From positions 3,465,501 to 3,529,500 of the forward strand of contig NZ_CP013023.1 in assembly GCF_001421015.2 (NCBI RefSeq): DNA of 64,000 nt, written 5' to 3'. The translations under genes were made by a program, and so were the position numbers. Numbering within the stretch: position 1 is the first letter of the stretch; every line of letters begins with the position of its first letter. The notes beneath the pieces were generated by a model. It was not told where the DNA came from. It ran no database searches and saw nothing but the letters and a program-made list of their open reading frames with translations. The DNA comes from Paenibacillus bovis (GTDB lineage Bacteria; Bacillota; Bacilli; Paenibacillales; Paenibacillaceae). Positions 45,206 to 55,588 of the stretch are shown here, in pieces.

Positions 45206-46222
45206 TTAATGCTTGTTGCCCTCACATTTCATATCTGGCGTATCCAGCTGAATGGTAATATGACCGATTCCATAATGCTGCTGGATCAGCTCGCGTGCCG
45301 ACTTCATGATCTGACTGCCGTTGGCGGTATCATCGATAATCAGATGGCAGCTCAGCAGTGGCAAATCCGATGACAGCGACCATACATGCAGATCATGAAC
45401 ACCCTGTACATGCGGGATACCGGCCAATTCACGGGTAATCTCTTCGGTGTGAATATGAACAGGCGTGCCCTCCATCAGAATATGCACAGAATCCCGGGTC
45501 ACCCGATAGGCGCTGATTAGTACAAGTACAGCGACAATAATACTCGCGATCGGATCCGCCAATGTCCAGCCAAAGAACATAATCAGCAGCGCGGCCACAA
45601 TCGCCCCTACCGAACCGAGCAGATCACCGATAACATGCAAAAAGGCACTACGGATATTCAAATTCTCGGAAGTATCGCCTTTCATGAGGATATAGGCTGC
45701 CAGTATATTAACGATCAGTCCAATAATAGCAATCGTCAGCATTCCCGAGCTCATAATATTCTGCGGCTCACTAAAACGCTGGAAAGCCTCCCAGAAAATA
45801 TAAAGTGAAATAACGACCAGAGCAATTCCGTTCAAAAATGCCGCGAGTACTTCAAAACGCTTGTAGCCATATGTTTTGGTACCGCTGGCCTGACGTTGCC
45901 CCCATACCATGGCGACAAAGCTGAGTCCGAGTGCAGCCGCATCGCTGAACATATGCCCTGCATCTGACAGCAATGCCAGACTGTTCGTCACTATCCCCCC
46001 GATCACTTCCACGATCATAAAAGCAGCGATCAGGAAAAAAGCCAGGCCCAGCGCCTTTTTGTTCGCATTATGTGCATGAGAATGATTGTGCCCATGGCCA
46101 TGATGATGCGAATGACCGTGATGCGAATGCCCATGATGAGCGTGTTCTGCATGATCATGGGTTGTGGAGTGATTAGTGTGAAGGGTCTTTTCACTGTCAG
46201 ATATAGGGTTTGTAGATGTCAT
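45206..46222 (-). CDS. czcD: CDF-family zinc/cadmium exporter (CzcD)
   Basis: A 338-residue, six-helix cation diffusion facilitator that exports zinc (and Cd or Co) by proton antiport. The N-terminus carries a dense His run (residues 22-51) that should bind zinc in the cytoplasm. Helix 2 has SDAGHMFSDA and helix 5 HVIGDLLGSVG, the metal-site motifs HxxxD. A C-terminal ferredoxin-like domain follows (HVQGVHDLHVWSL). AAAGGAG precedes the ATG. The CzrA-type operator upstream is shared with cadA, and the sensor gene faces it on the other strand. Confidence 0.94.
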   Translation of the reverse strand: MTSTNPISDSEKTLHTNHSTTHDHAEHAHHGHSHHGHSHHHGHGHNHSHAHNANKKALGLAFFLIAAFMIVEVIGGIVTNSLALLSDAGHMFSDAAALGLSFVAMVWGQRQASGTKTYGYKRFEVLAAFLNGIALVVISLYIFWEAFQRFSEPQNIMSSGMLTIAIIGLIVNILAAYILMKGDTSENLNIRSAFLHVIGDLLGSVGAIVAALLIMFFGWTLADPIASIIVAVLVLISAYRVTRDSVHILMEGTPVHIHTEEITRELAGIPHVQGVHDLHVWSLSSDLPLLSCHLIIDDTANGSQIMKSARELIQQHYGIGHITIQLDTPDMKCEGNKH

Positions 46223-46271
46223 AATTATCCGCTCCTTTAATACCTATTAAACGATTTATCATCAGAAATAA

Positions 46272-46293
46272 CATATGAGCAATTGTTCATATG
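46272..46293. promoter_or_regulatory. CzrA-type operator before czcD
   Basis: A 22-bp near-perfect palindrome with half-sites CATATGAGCAA and TTGTTCATATG; only one base pair breaks the symmetry. Nineteen of 22 bases recur before cadA. Confidence 0.85.
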
Positions 46294-46385
46294 TTGATTA
46301 TAATCCAGCTTTCCTTTTCTGGCAATACTGAAGCCAACGATTATCTTTACCAGCGACACAGCGGGCGGCAGATTGATGACGCTAC

Positions 46386-46424
46386 AAAAAGCCTTCTCTC
46401 CACGATCTGGAAAGAAGGCTTTTT
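46386..46424. terminator. Terminator after the SLH protein gene
   Basis: AAAAAGCCTTCT/AGAAGGCTTTTT stem, usable on both strands. Confidence 0.88.
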
Positions 46425-46487
46425 GAATATACTGCTATTCACACTTTGATTTATATCTGGTTCTGTTGTAAAAAGTCCTGCGATTAA

Positions 46488-49400
46488 TTAGCGCATCTCC
46501 TGGGATAGATCCTGAATCCAGTCTTCACTGCCTTCTGCATTAATGATCGATTCATGCGAGATCGCTGCTTCCTGAATATTACCGAATCCCCAGTATCCCT
46601 GCTGTACATCAGGGAACATGGCTTCACGATTCCGCAGCGGTCCCCGGTTCAGCATTACATTCATCATTGTCGCAGCTTCTACACGGCTGATCTTGGCATT
46701 CGGACGGAATGCTCCATCCGGATAGCCCTTGATCCATTGGTTCTGATACAGCTGCTCAATCGCACTGGCTGCCCAGTGGTCTTTGATATCATTAAAATGA
46801 TACGTCGATAGCGGACTGATCGGAAGCTGTTTAAAACGTGTAACTACTGCTGCGAGTTCTGAACGGGTAACCGGCTCATCTGGACGGAAGTACGTTCCTT
46901 TTTGGAAATACCCCTCATTCACTGCAATATCAATATAATCTGCCGCCCAGTAGCCGACAGGTACATCTTTGAAGCCTGCTCTGGTGGCTGTGCCTGCATC
47001 CTCGGTCAGACGTGCAACCATGGCAGCGAGTTCGGCTCTGGTCAGAGAACGATTCGGATAGAAATTTCTATCTGGATAACCCTGCATATACCGCTTGTGT
47101 CCCAGATGATCATAACGCTGGGAGAACACCCGAATCATCACGGATGACAATTGATCTGCGGTTTCTTCTGCACTGCTTCCGGAGGTGACAGAAGCAGCAA
47201 CTACCATGTTCTCATTGGCTGCATGAGCCTGAGGCCATTTCACCTGAATGGTAAACTTGCCGCTTTGCCCCGTTTTCACTTGAGATAACGGCCAGCCCAC
47301 CATGACTGCTTCAGTGGTCGTATTGATTGCTCCTCCATCTGCTGCGATCACTTCTGTGCCGACCGGCAGCTTCAGATTAACAGTACCGCTGGTCAGAGAA
47401 GCTGTTCCGTCATTCTGATAATCTACAGTAAGCGTGCTGACTGAGCCTTCTTCTACCTGTGTCTTGTCTGCTGTAACGCTGACACGGACATGAGGTGTAC
47501 CTGATACTACAGAAACGGAGGTTCCTCCGCCAGAGTGACCACCTGATGAGGAGACCAGCGGCGCCAGTTGAATATCTTTGCGTACAATCTCAGTTTCTAC
47601 CGAAATCGTCTCACTTCTGTAATCGGCGTAACCATCTTTGTGAACCAGCAGATAATAATCGGTATATGGATAGACCATATACGCGTAGAATCCTTTGGCA
47701 TCTGTTAGCTGGATCGGACTCGCATTATTATTCGGTTCAAATCCCGGAATAGCCGGCAGGCTTACTTTTGTATCTGCCTTGCTGCCATTACGATCGGTTT
47801 TGGCATAATACAGTGTAACCGTCGCTCCAGGAATAAGGGCTCCTGTGTTCTGATCAGTTACTGTACCATACGGATCGACCAGCTCCTGGGAAATATTCAT
47901 TTCACCATCTGCTGTTACCTGTACACTACTCTGGGTAACCGTGATTTCCTGACCACTGCCCAGATCATACCGAATATCCAGCGTATAGGAACCATTCTCC
48001 AGACCTTCCGCACTGAATACCCCATTGTCCTGCATAGCAAATGCTTTGGGATGTCCGCTGCTGTCTGCAATATAAGTTCCTGTTGCCTTGTTCATCAAAT
48101 ATGCTTTGGTTTTATTCAGGAAGCTGTCCTGCAAAATACCGGTCGAGCCATCAGGCTTTTTCATGAGCAGAACGCCTGTAACGGTTTTTTCAGAATTGAA
48201 GTTCTGCTGATTATCCCCTTTGACAGAACCTACAATTGCTTTTTGATTATATTTGATCGGAGTAGATACACCTCCGATATCCATCATTTCGGTAATCTCG
48301 AGTGCATACTGCTGATCTGCTCGTGGAACCGTAATATTATAAGAGCCATCTGCACCGGTTACAACGGACTTGATAAAATCGATACCCGGCTCCATCACTC
48401 CGTTACCATTGAGATCGAGAGATGCTTTGACGGTTGCTCCGTTAACACGAACATTACCAGTGCCACGTGTGACGATACCGCTAATAGCAGGCGGCTGGAA
48501 TGCAATCATAATCTGATCCTGTGCTTCCAATCCACGATCTGGATCGTTGGCAGCAGCTTGGACGATATATTGCATTTCCTGATCGGTCTCGGTAGCTGCC
48601 GAGCGGTATGTTACTACCGCTTTGCCGGTATTATCTGTCACTATTTTTTCACCGTTTTGCAGTGGTTGTCCATCTTTTAGCAGTGTGCCTACGTTGGACA
48701 GGGAGCGGAATCCTACCGGTACGCCGGCGATTGCTTTGCCATCCAGATCTGTAAGAACTGCTGTAAGCTGGGTAGTTGCTTTACCATCTGCCAGAATCCG
48801 GGCAGGATTGGCACTCAGCTTGAGCACAGCCTGAATTGCTTCTGGTTCAGCTTCTACATTGACTTTATTGGATGGATTAGAAGCTATTTCTTCCACAATC
48901 TGAATCACGTAATAATGATCGGCAATAGGAACACTAGTAAAGGTGTACATCCCTGCTGGGTCTGCTCTGCCATTGTCAATCAGCATGCCTTCACGATACA
49001 GCTTGAGCGATGCGGACGGTTGTGCACCAGAGACGCTGACCGTACGAGCGTCATTGATGCTGCCTGTTGCAATTACAGGATCCGGCGCCGTCTGAACAGG
49101 TGGTGTTGATCCAATATTGACGATATTGGAGTGTCTACTTTCCAGCTGGTCAACTGTTTGAGTAACTGTATAGCCTGCAGCTGACGGTACATGACGGAAA
49201 GTATATTTTCCATTTTCCTCTGCTGTACCATTTGCGATAACTACATTTTCTGCATTGTATAGCTGCAGTTGGGCCCGGTAGACAGCTCCGGTGACATTAA
49301 TCATGCCTTCCCCATCATATACATCTCCGGTCGCCGTTACAGGGTCTGGAGCATTCGGGCTTATAATAACCGTGGCTTCTACATCAACAGCATTGGAGAA

Positions 49401-51782
49401 GTCACTTTCCAGACTATCTACTGTCTGGGTTACTGTATATTTCTGATCAAAAGGAACACCGACAAACGTATAATGGCCTGTCTGATCTGCTATGCCGTTA
49501 CTTATCGGCTGTCGCCCAGGGCTATACAGTATCAGAGATGCAAAAGGTTCGGCACCCGAAACGGTTACTGTTCCCTCTCCATTGATACTTCCAACCGCAT
49601 GTACCGGAAGCGGACGGCCTACCTGAAATAAAGTAACATCTTCGGCCGAATTGCCTGCTTCATCTGCAGTTACAGCTCTGACCGTATGAGAAGTCTGCGA
49701 CCAAGGAGAGGTAGGAGTATAACTCCACAGTCCTGCTGAATCTGCAGTGACATCAGTAACAATCGTATTATCAATCACCAGATTGACCGAAGCATTAGGC
49801 TCGGTCGTGCCGTATACATTGGCCTGCACACTGGCACTTCCACCCGAAGCAGGACGCTGAATTGCGATATTGGTTTTTGTTTTTACACGAAGTTTTAATA
49901 CAGCCTGTTTGCTGGCATTACTGCCTGCTGTTACCACTACCGTATAGGCTGCCGGGTCTAGCAGCGGGTGCCCGGACGGAACTGCCAATGTCCATTTGCC
50001 ATTGGATACAGGAACAGCATTAAACGTACGATTATCTGTAGGGTCCTGATCATTGGTTATTTTCAGATTGACGGATGTATCTGTCGATCTTCCCCGCAGT
50101 ACAGGATTTACATTGGTATAGTACGTATAGGCATGAGAGCCATTTTCGATACTGACGGATACGTCATCGACTCCGTAATTCAGAGCGCCTGTTGTCTGCG
50201 TATTGCCTGCCTCATCCACTACGCTGGCTTTGATGACATGGTAGGTTGTGGTGCTCGCGTTGGGAGGCAACGGACGATCGATCGTAAGAGACCAATTGCC
50301 GTCACTGCCTGCTTGTATTTCCTGATAAGCAGCATTATCGATCGTCAGCTTCACCTTTTCTCCCGGATTGGCTTTACCTGTAATAACAGGTGTAGCCGTT
50401 CCGCGAGTAGAGTTAGCCGGGGACGTAATCGCCAGATTGCTGGACAGATAATGAATCGTCTGTGTATCGAGAATCTGCGCATTATTGGCTGCTACAGCCA
50501 CAATCTGATACGTTTTGCCTGCAGTCAGTCCAGACGGATATGTGAGCGTTCCGCTGTTCCAGCTGCCAGGATTGCCAGATACAACAATACCTGTTTTGGT
50601 AAATACCGATGTTTGTACAGGAGGTGTAGAATTCGACAACTGGTAGATGTTCAGATCCACTTTGCGGGCACCGCCGGTCGAACGGATATAATCTCCACCA
50701 AAAGAAGACGGGAATTGATAAGTAGAGTAGTCTTCCTTGCCATTAATGGTCACATTCGACAGATCACTGAATATAGCAATTTTCTGGCTTGCCTGTGCAG
50801 TATCCTGATTTTCGTTAGTTACTTTGGCTGTAACCAGATAACTGTCTTCGGCAGGCAATCCCGATATCCCCGAGATCGTCCAGCTGCCCTGATTTACAAC
50901 TGTATTGTACGTTTTGGATATTCCGGATTGAGTAACAGAGTTAATGGTTACTGCTACCGAACTTTGATCACGCGCCGATGTTGTTGTACCACTGATCGAA
51001 GCCGGGAAAGTGGTAGCGGTCTCACCAAGTCCTGTAATAGCAATAGTCGGACGATACATAGCAAATGCCGGACTCATCACAGCATAAGCGCCTGCCCCCT
51101 GCATTCCATCCTTATTAATAACAGCCAGATTGGCCGCTTTGGAGGTAGCAAAGTTAAACTGTAAAATTGATGAAGACTTGATATTGGAGTCGATATCCGT
51201 CAGTGCACTTACAGGCACCTGAATATCCAAAAAATAATCTGCATTGGTATCCTCAGTTACCCGTGTACCGGGAACCTTGCTGCCGGAAGAATCGGTTTTA
51301 TTAATATAATGAATAACAGATCCTGTCGCATTCGATACATAAATATAGTCTTCATGTGGTGATTTGCCGTCCAGGCCTATAGTGGCACGCGGTACCCCAT
51401 TTTGCAGAACCTGCACCATCCATACCGAGGACAGAAATCCTCCCTTGCTATCACTCGGATCGCCGAGCAGACGAATACGGAAAAACAGATTGCTCCCGTC
51501 TCCAGCTGCATAAAAGGAAGGTTTATCTCCCGATCCTTTGGATACGCCACTCTGAAAATCGACATCATCCGGACTGATACCGGGTTCATTGGCCGGGTCG
51601 TAAAATACATTTCCCTGGCGATCCGCATAAGGTGTAAAGCTGGCTGGCCATGATGCAACGGGGCTGTTAATCGCCTGAATCACCGGTGCTGCAGCCTGGC
51701 TCGCACCCGGAACGGCTCCGGTCCATATCAGTACAACTGCCAGAAATGCAGCCAATATTCTGGATAAGTAATTTCTTTTCAC
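46488..51782 (-). CDS. Very large SLH-domain surface protein with Ig-like and prealbumin-like repeats
   Basis: A 1764-residue exported protein. Signal peptide (residues 1-30, ASQA-AA); an N-terminal beta-rich domain ending near 230; several Ig-like modules with the phrases GNWSLTIDRPL, GKWTLAVPSG and TGKANPGEKVKL; three short repeats of the type DPVTATGDVYDGEG.../GKYTFRHVPSAAGYTVTQ; a Big-1-like module (ADGKATTQLTAVL); carboxypeptidase-regulatory-like modules; a DUF11-like beta module; and three to four C-terminal SLH repeats (for example GYPDGAFRPNAKISRVEAAT). SLH domains bind pyruvylated wall polymer, so it is a stalk or adhesin on the S-layer. Start is GTG at 51782 with AGGGGGC upstream. 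Confidence 0.9.
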   Translation of the reverse strand: MKRNYLSRILAAFLAVVLIWTGAVPGASQAAAPVIQAINSPVASWPASFTPYADRQGNVFYDPANEPGISPDDVDFQSGVSKGSGDKPSFYAAGDGSNLFFRIRLLGDPSDSKGGFLSSVWMVQVLQNGVPRATIGLDGKSPHEDYIYVSNATGSVIHYINKTDSSGSKVPGTRVTEDTNADYFLDIQVPVSALTDIDSNIKSSSILQFNFATSKAANLAVINKDGMQGAGAYAVMSPAFAMYRPTIAITGLGETATTFPASISGTTTSARDQSSVAVTINSVTQSGISKTYNTVVNQGSWTISGISGLPAEDSYLVTAKVTNENQDTAQASQKIAIFSDLSNVTINGKEDYSTYQFPSSFGGDYIRSTGGARKVDLNIYQLSNSTPPVQTSVFTKTGIVVSGNPGSWNSGTLTYPSGLTAGKTYQIVAVAANNAQILDTQTIHYLSSNLAITSPANSTRGTATPVITGKANPGEKVKLTIDNAAYQEIQAGSDGNWSLTIDRPLPPNASTTTYHVIKASVVDEAGNTQTTGALNYGVDDVSVSIENGSHAYTYYTNVNPVLRGRSTDTSVNLKITNDQDPTDNRTFNAVPVSNGKWTLAVPSGHPLLDPAAYTVVVTAGSNASKQAVLKLRVKTKTNIAIQRPASGGSASVQANVYGTTEPNASVNLVIDNTIVTDVTADSAGLWSYTPTSPWSQTSHTVRAVTADEAGNSAEDVTLFQVGRPLPVHAVGSINGEGTVTVSGAEPFASLILYSPGRQPISNGIADQTGHYTFVGVPFDQKYTVTQTVDSLESDFSNAVDVEATVIISPNAPDPVTATGDVYDGEGMINVTGAVYRAQLQLYNAENVVIANGTAEENGKYTFRHVPSAAGYTVTQTVDQLESRHSNIVNIGSTPPVQTAPDPVIATGSINDARTVSVSGAQPSASLKLYREGMLIDNGRADPAGMYTFTSVPIADHYYVIQIVEEIASNPSNKVNVEAEPEAIQAVLKLSANPARILADGKATTQLTAVLTDLDGKAIAGVPVGFRSLSNVGTLLKDGQPLQNGEKIVTDNTGKAVVTYRSAATETDQEMQYIVQAAANDPDRGLEAQDQIMIAFQPPAISGIVTRGTGNVRVNGATVKASLDLNGNGVMEPGIDFIKSVVTGADGSYNITVPRADQQYALEITEMMDIGGVSTPIKYNQKAIVGSVKGDNQQNFNSEKTVTGVLLMKKPDGSTGILQDSFLNKTKAYLMNKATGTYIADSSGHPKAFAMQDNGVFSAEGLENGSYTLDIRYDLGSGQEITVTQSSVQVTADGEMNISQELVDPYGTVTDQNTGALIPGATVTLYYAKTDRNGSKADTKVSLPAIPGFEPNNNASPIQLTDAKGFYAYMVYPYTDYYLLVHKDGYADYRSETISVETEIVRKDIQLAPLVSSSGGHSGGGTSVSVVSGTPHVRVSVTADKTQVEEGSVSTLTVDYQNDGTASLTSGTVNLKLPVGTEVIAADGGAINTTTEAVMVGWPLSQVKTGQSGKFTIQVKWPQAHAANENMVVAASVTSGSSAEETADQLSSVMIRVFSQRYDHLGHKRYMQGYPDRNFYPNRSLTRAELAAMVARLTEDAGTATRAGFKDVPVGYWAADYIDIAVNEGYFQKGTYFRPDEPVTRSELAAVVTRFKQLPISPLSTYHFNDIKDHWAASAIEQLYQNQWIKGYPDGAFRPNAKISRVEAATMMNVMLNRGPLRNREAMFPDVQQGYWGFGNIQEAAISHESIINAEGSEDWIQDLSQEMR

Positions 51783-52022
51783 CTGCTTGCCCCCTGACTA
51801 GAGTAAATAACTTCTTTACTTAATATCGGAGAATAGGTTTATTTTGTTATATAACTTCACTCACTTTTTAGATCATTTACGACATTTTTCTACATATTAT
51901 TGTGGATGTTATTTTTCTTGTCTGCGGCATTTGATGGGTGCTTGTCTGATTTGGGTAATCAAACATAGCAGCAGCTTATCTACTCTGAACAGACCATACG
52001 ACGAGGAGCGTGACAGCTACAT

Positions 52023-52841
52023 ATGATTGATTTTTTTGCCGGGCTTACACCTGTAATGCAGGCTCTAGTGGCAACATTATTTACATGGGGCATGACCGCG
52101 GTTGGAGCAGCGCTGGTGTTCACTTCCAAAAATCTGAACCAGAAAGTGTACGACGGTATGCTCGGCTTTGCTGGCGGAGTTATGATTGCAGCCAGCTTCT
52201 GGTCGCTGATCGCACCGGCACTGGAGATGGCTTCGGAAGATAGCTCTTTGCCTGCATGGATTCCGGCAGCGGTAGGCTTTATGCTAGGGGGGCTTTTTCT
52301 GTGGGGAGCAGACAAGGTTATTCCGCATATTCACCCTTCTTCCAGCAGCAATCAGGCCGAAGGAATAGGCAGCAAAAATAAACGCCGCAGTACCTTGCTC
52401 GTTTTTGCTATTACACTCCATAATATTCCCGAAGGACTCGCGGTCGGGGTTGCTTTTGGCGCGGTAGCTAACGGCACGTCCACAGAGTCGCTCGCAGGCG
52501 CAGTAGCACTGGCAATCGGGATCGGGATTCAGAACTTTCCCGAAGGATTGGCTGTATCCATGCCACTGCGCGGAGAAGGCATGAGCCGGCGCAAAGCCTT
52601 TTTCTATGGACAACTGTCCGGCATGGTAGAGCCTGTTGCTGCTGTGCTAGGTGTGCTCGCAGTTACACTGATCGATCCACTGCTGCCGTATGCACTGTGC
52701 TTTGCTGCCGGTGCGATGATCTTTGTCGTCGCCGAAGAAGTCATTCCCGGCTCGCAGGAAAAAGGCAACAAGGACTTTGCATCCATGTGCCTGATGATTG
52801 GCTTTACCGTGATGATGATTCTGGATGTGGCGCTGGGATAA
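52023..52841 (+). CDS. ZIP-family metal ion transporter
   Basis: A 272-residue, eight-helix ZIP transporter (GufA/ZupT class) for zinc or other divalent metals. The binding-site helices carry HNIPEGLAVGVAFG and QNFPEGLAVSMP, and EEVIPGSQEKG follows. A variable loop has a short His/Ser segment (PHIHPSSSS). No Zur box is seen before it, so it is probably not the starvation-induced uptake system. GAGGAG lies 13 bases before the ATG. Confidence 0.92.
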   Translation: MIDFFAGLTPVMQALVATLFTWGMTAVGAALVFTSKNLNQKVYDGMLGFAGGVMIAASFWSLIAPALEMASEDSSLPAWIPAAVGFMLGGLFLWGADKVIPHIHPSSSSNQAEGIGSKNKRRSTLLVFAITLHNIPEGLAVGVAFGAVANGTSTESLAGAVALAIGIGIQNFPEGLAVSMPLRGEGMSRRKAFFYGQLSGMVEPVAAVLGVLAVTLIDPLLPYALCFAAGAMIFVVAEEVIPGSQEKGNKDFASMCLMIGFTVMMILDVALG

Positions 52842-53091
52842 ACTGGTGTACAGCAAAAAGCAATAAGTTGGAGCAATCCGGCTGCAGCCGGTAGGCAGTA
52901 GATCAAACAGATACATCGGTAGCGCAATGATCATGATTTTGCAGCACAATTATAATAATTTCGTAGTGCAACCATTATTATTCATCATATCTTGTAAGGC
53001 CAATATTATAGTAGGTAATCGTCAACAAGCAGTAAACCACCAACCGTTGTACAAACTCACCGTATATGCAATGTCAAAATACTGAATACGA

Positions 53092-53132
53092 AAAAACGGC
53101 AAGCTCTAATGTACTATAGAGCTTGCCGTTTT
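53092..53132. terminator. Bidirectional terminator between the ZIP gene and lrgB
   Basis: ACGGCAAGCTCT/AGAGCTTGCCGT perfect stem with A and T runs. Confidence 0.92.
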
Positions 53133-53200
53133 CGTTGGATAATGACTGGTTTTCTTTTAGAAAGTCAAGCAATCGAATTGGAGAATAATAGTAATTAAAA

Positions 53201-53890
53201 TTAATGAAATACAATCCATACGACCAGCGGAGCGATAAAAGATGCAACGATTGCGCTAATGGTCATAGCGATTGAGCTCATCGAAGATGCCTGCTCTCCG
53301 ATCTCCATAGCTTTAGCGGTTCCGAGAGCATGCGATGAGCTGCCTAGGGCAATACCGCTGCCGATGACATGGTGAATCCGGAACAGACGCAGTAGATAGA
53401 CGCCACATACCGCCCCTGTAAATCCTGCAATCATGACAAATACCGAGGTAAGCGAAGAGTCTGCTCCCAGATGATTGACGATCTGAATCGCTACCGGCGT
53501 TGTCACCGATTTCGGTACGATGGATAAAATGAATGGTTTGCTGAATCCCAGTGCCAGCGCAAGCAGCATCCCGCTGAGCATACCTGCAAATACGCCTGCC
53601 AGGGATCCGCCGATAATAGGCAGCCAATTTTTCAACAGCTGATGACGCTGCTTGTAGAGCGGATACGCCAGTGCCACTACAGCAGGTCCGAGCAGCTGGT
53701 TGATCCATTGACCCCCTTTCATATAAGTACTGTATGGAATATTGAGATTAAGCAGTACGACTACAATAATCACTGTTCCTGTTAGTGCGGGCATCAGCAC
53801 CGGCAGGCGGAATTTTTTGTAGATCATGGCCATAATCGCATAGATAAATACGGTCGACACGACAATGCCCGCACTCAGCATTATATTCAT
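53201..53890 (-). CDS. lrgB: LrgB/CidB-family membrane protein
   Basis: A 229-residue polytopic membrane protein. Typical segments are GPAVVALAYPLYKQR, SVTTPVAIQI and GSSSHALGTAKA, the LrgB signature. With LrgA it forms a holin/antiholin-like pair that modulates murein hydrolase export and cell lysis, and also functions in pyruvate or overflow-metabolite transport in several Bacillota. It is coupled to lrgA by a 4-base overlap (ATGA). Confidence 0.94.
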   Translation of the reverse strand: MNIMLSAGIVVSTVFIYAIMAMIYKKFRLPVLMPALTGTVIIVVVLLNLNIPYSTYMKGGQWINQLLGPAVVALAYPLYKQRHQLLKNWLPIIGGSLAGVFAGMLSGMLLALALGFSKPFILSIVPKSVTTPVAIQIVNHLGADSSLTSVFVMIAGFTGAVCGVYLLRLFRIHHVIGSGIALGSSSHALGTAKAMEIGEQASSMSSIAMTISAIVASFIAPLVVWIVFH

Positions 53891-54348
53891 ATCCGTGTCT
53901 CCTTTTCCCGGTATTGGACACCATTTCTACTGGCGCCAGGCTCCTGAGTCAGATTCGTACTCCTGGAGCTGTCGCTGGTTCTGGCTGCACGGGTACCCGG
54001 CCCTCCTGCCAACCACTGGCTTACATGTCCGGCGACTGCAATAGTGAGGATGGTGCTGACAATAACTACTACAACCAGCAGCAATCCTTTACCTGCAAAC
54101 AGATCCAGATGATTCATCACTCCTACCGTTGCCGGAATAAAAAACAGCGGCAGATAAAACAATATAGTCGTACTCCCCTTCTCGATCCAGGAGACCGGAA
54201 TGACCCGGCATAGCAGCAAAATAAAAAGCAGCAGCAGGCCGATAATACTGCCGGGAATTGGCAGATTCAGCCACTCCTGCACATAGCTGCCTGCCAGATA
54301 AATAGCGTACAGCAGCATGATCTGGACAACAATCAGAATTGCTTTCAT
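53887..54348 (-). CDS. lrgA: LrgA/CidA-family holin-like protein
   Basis: A 153-residue protein with four helices in the first 110 residues (LPIPGSIIGLLLLFILLL is characteristic, then FFIPATVGVMNH). The C-terminal tail is unusually long and polar (ARTSDSSRSTNLTQEPG) compared with the usual 120-130 residues. First gene of the lrgAB operon. No LytSR two-component genes are in the window. Confidence 0.92.
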   Translation of the reverse strand: MKAILIVVQIMLLYAIYLAGSYVQEWLNLPIPGSIIGLLLLFILLLCRVIPVSWIEKGSTTILFYLPLFFIPATVGVMNHLDLFAGKGLLLVVVVIVSTILTIAVAGHVSQWLAGGPGTRAARTSDSSRSTNLTQEPGASRNGVQYREKETRI

Positions 54349-54472
54349 GATTCATTTCCCTTCACTCTTGTATTCTCTCTATAACAGTATGAGTATCTAT
54401 ATACGTATAGCTTACCAGAAATATACCCGTTATTGATGAATAGGTATGTATATTTTTCCACAGAAAAGCCAT

Positions 54473-54497
54473 CCCGGTAAATACAGGATGGCTATCA
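54473..54497 (-). terminator. Terminator after yidC
   Basis: AGCCATCC/GGATGGCT stem with TTTTC on the minus strand. Confidence 0.7.
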
Positions 54498-54607
54498 TTT
54501 TGAAATAGATAAGGATAAAAATGTGATCTATGCAAAATATCTTTAAGCAGTCTATCCTCGAATCATTGATAGTATGATTTTGCCTGCTTTCCGGTAAAGG
54601 CTTTTAC

Positions 54608-55588
54608 CTAAACGCGGGCAGATTTGGTATTGGATGCTGTTTTGCCGGATTTGCCTTTGGCACGGGACGATTTATTTTTTCCTTTTCCCTGCTTGCGGGC
54701 AGGTGAAGCGATCCGATCGGCTTCATGATCCAAAGCGGCTGCAGCTGCATCCAGTGTCGCAGAAGGTACGGCCACATCGGCAATAGCTGCTGTCGGCTGA
54801 GCCGGATACATCCGCTGGAACAGCAGGGTCTGTAGAATCAGGAACGTTCCGCTGACCATCCAGTACAAAGGCATCGCTGCGGGTGCACTAAATGAGAAAA
54901 ATGCCATCATAATCGGCGATACATATCCCATTATTGCAAACTGCTTGCGCTGCTCGGGTGTCATATTGACCTGGGACACCTTGGCCTGGAACAGATACAG
55001 TATCGCCACGATGATCGCCATAATCCAGTCGGGATGTCCCAACTTGAACCAGAGAAACGAATGCGTAGACAGCTCTGGCGTCAACCGGATCGCAGTATAC
55101 ATACCGGACAGAATCGGCAACTGGATCAGAATCGGCAGACAGCCGATATTCAGCGGATTGAAGCTGTGCTTTTTGTAGATCTCCATCATTTCCTGCTGTT
55201 GCTGCTGCTTGGAGGCTGTATCGGTTTTGTTCTCATATTTCTTTTTGAGCTGGTCCAGCTCCGGCTGCATAATATTCATCTTTTGCTTCATGGCCTGCTG
55301 GGATTTGGCCTGTCTCATCATCAGCGGCATCAGCGCAAAGCGTACAGTCAACGTCAGTACAATGATCGCCAACCCGTAACTCCCGCCAAACCATGAAGCA
55401 ATATGCTGCATACTGTAAGACAGCGGGAATACTACATAGTGATTAAAAAATCCCGGTGTATCCGAATGAATCTCGGTAGCCCCGCCCGTACCACAGCCGG
55501 ACAGCAGTACTACCATCATCAATGCCAATATCAGGCCAAGCAGACGGCCTCTTTTGCCCGTAAATGTGAATCCTTTGATCGTGTCCAT
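54608..55588 (-). CDS. yidC: Membrane protein insertase YidC/OxaA (lipoprotein form)
   Basis: A 326-residue insertase that places membrane proteins in the bilayer with or without SecYEG. It begins with a lipoprotein signal, lipobox LLSGC with Cys32, and has the Gram-positive five-helix core (GLAIIVLTLTVRFALMPLMMRQAKSQQAMK holds the functional Arg in helix 1). The tail is very basic (RKQGKGKNKSSRAKGKSGK), a ribosome-binding feature of YidC2-type proteins. The ATG at 55588 follows AGGAGG, which is half buried in a perfect hairpin and overlapped by an upstream ORF, so expression is probably controlled by translation of that ORF. Confidence 0.95.
   Translation of the reverse strand: MDTIKGFTFTGKRGRLLGLILALMMVVLLSGCGTGGATEIHSDTPGFFNHYVVFPLSYSMQHIASWFGGSYGLAIIVLTLTVRFALMPLMMRQAKSQQAMKQKMNIMQPELDQLKKKYENKTDTASKQQQQQEMMEIYKKHSFNPLNIGCLPILIQLPILSGMYTAIRLTPELSTHSFLWFKLGHPDWIMAIIVAILYLFQAKVSQVNMTPEQRKQFAIMGYVSPIMMAFFSFSAPAAMPLYWMVSGTFLILQTLLFQRMYPAQPTAAIADVAVPSATLDAAAAALDHEADRIASPARKQGKGKNKSSRAKGKSGKTASNTKSARV

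Noticed and set aside
49968..51164. Open frame of 398 codons antisense to the SLH protein gene
   Set aside because: Very rich in Cys, Arg and Ile, typical of an antisense shadow; no start signal.
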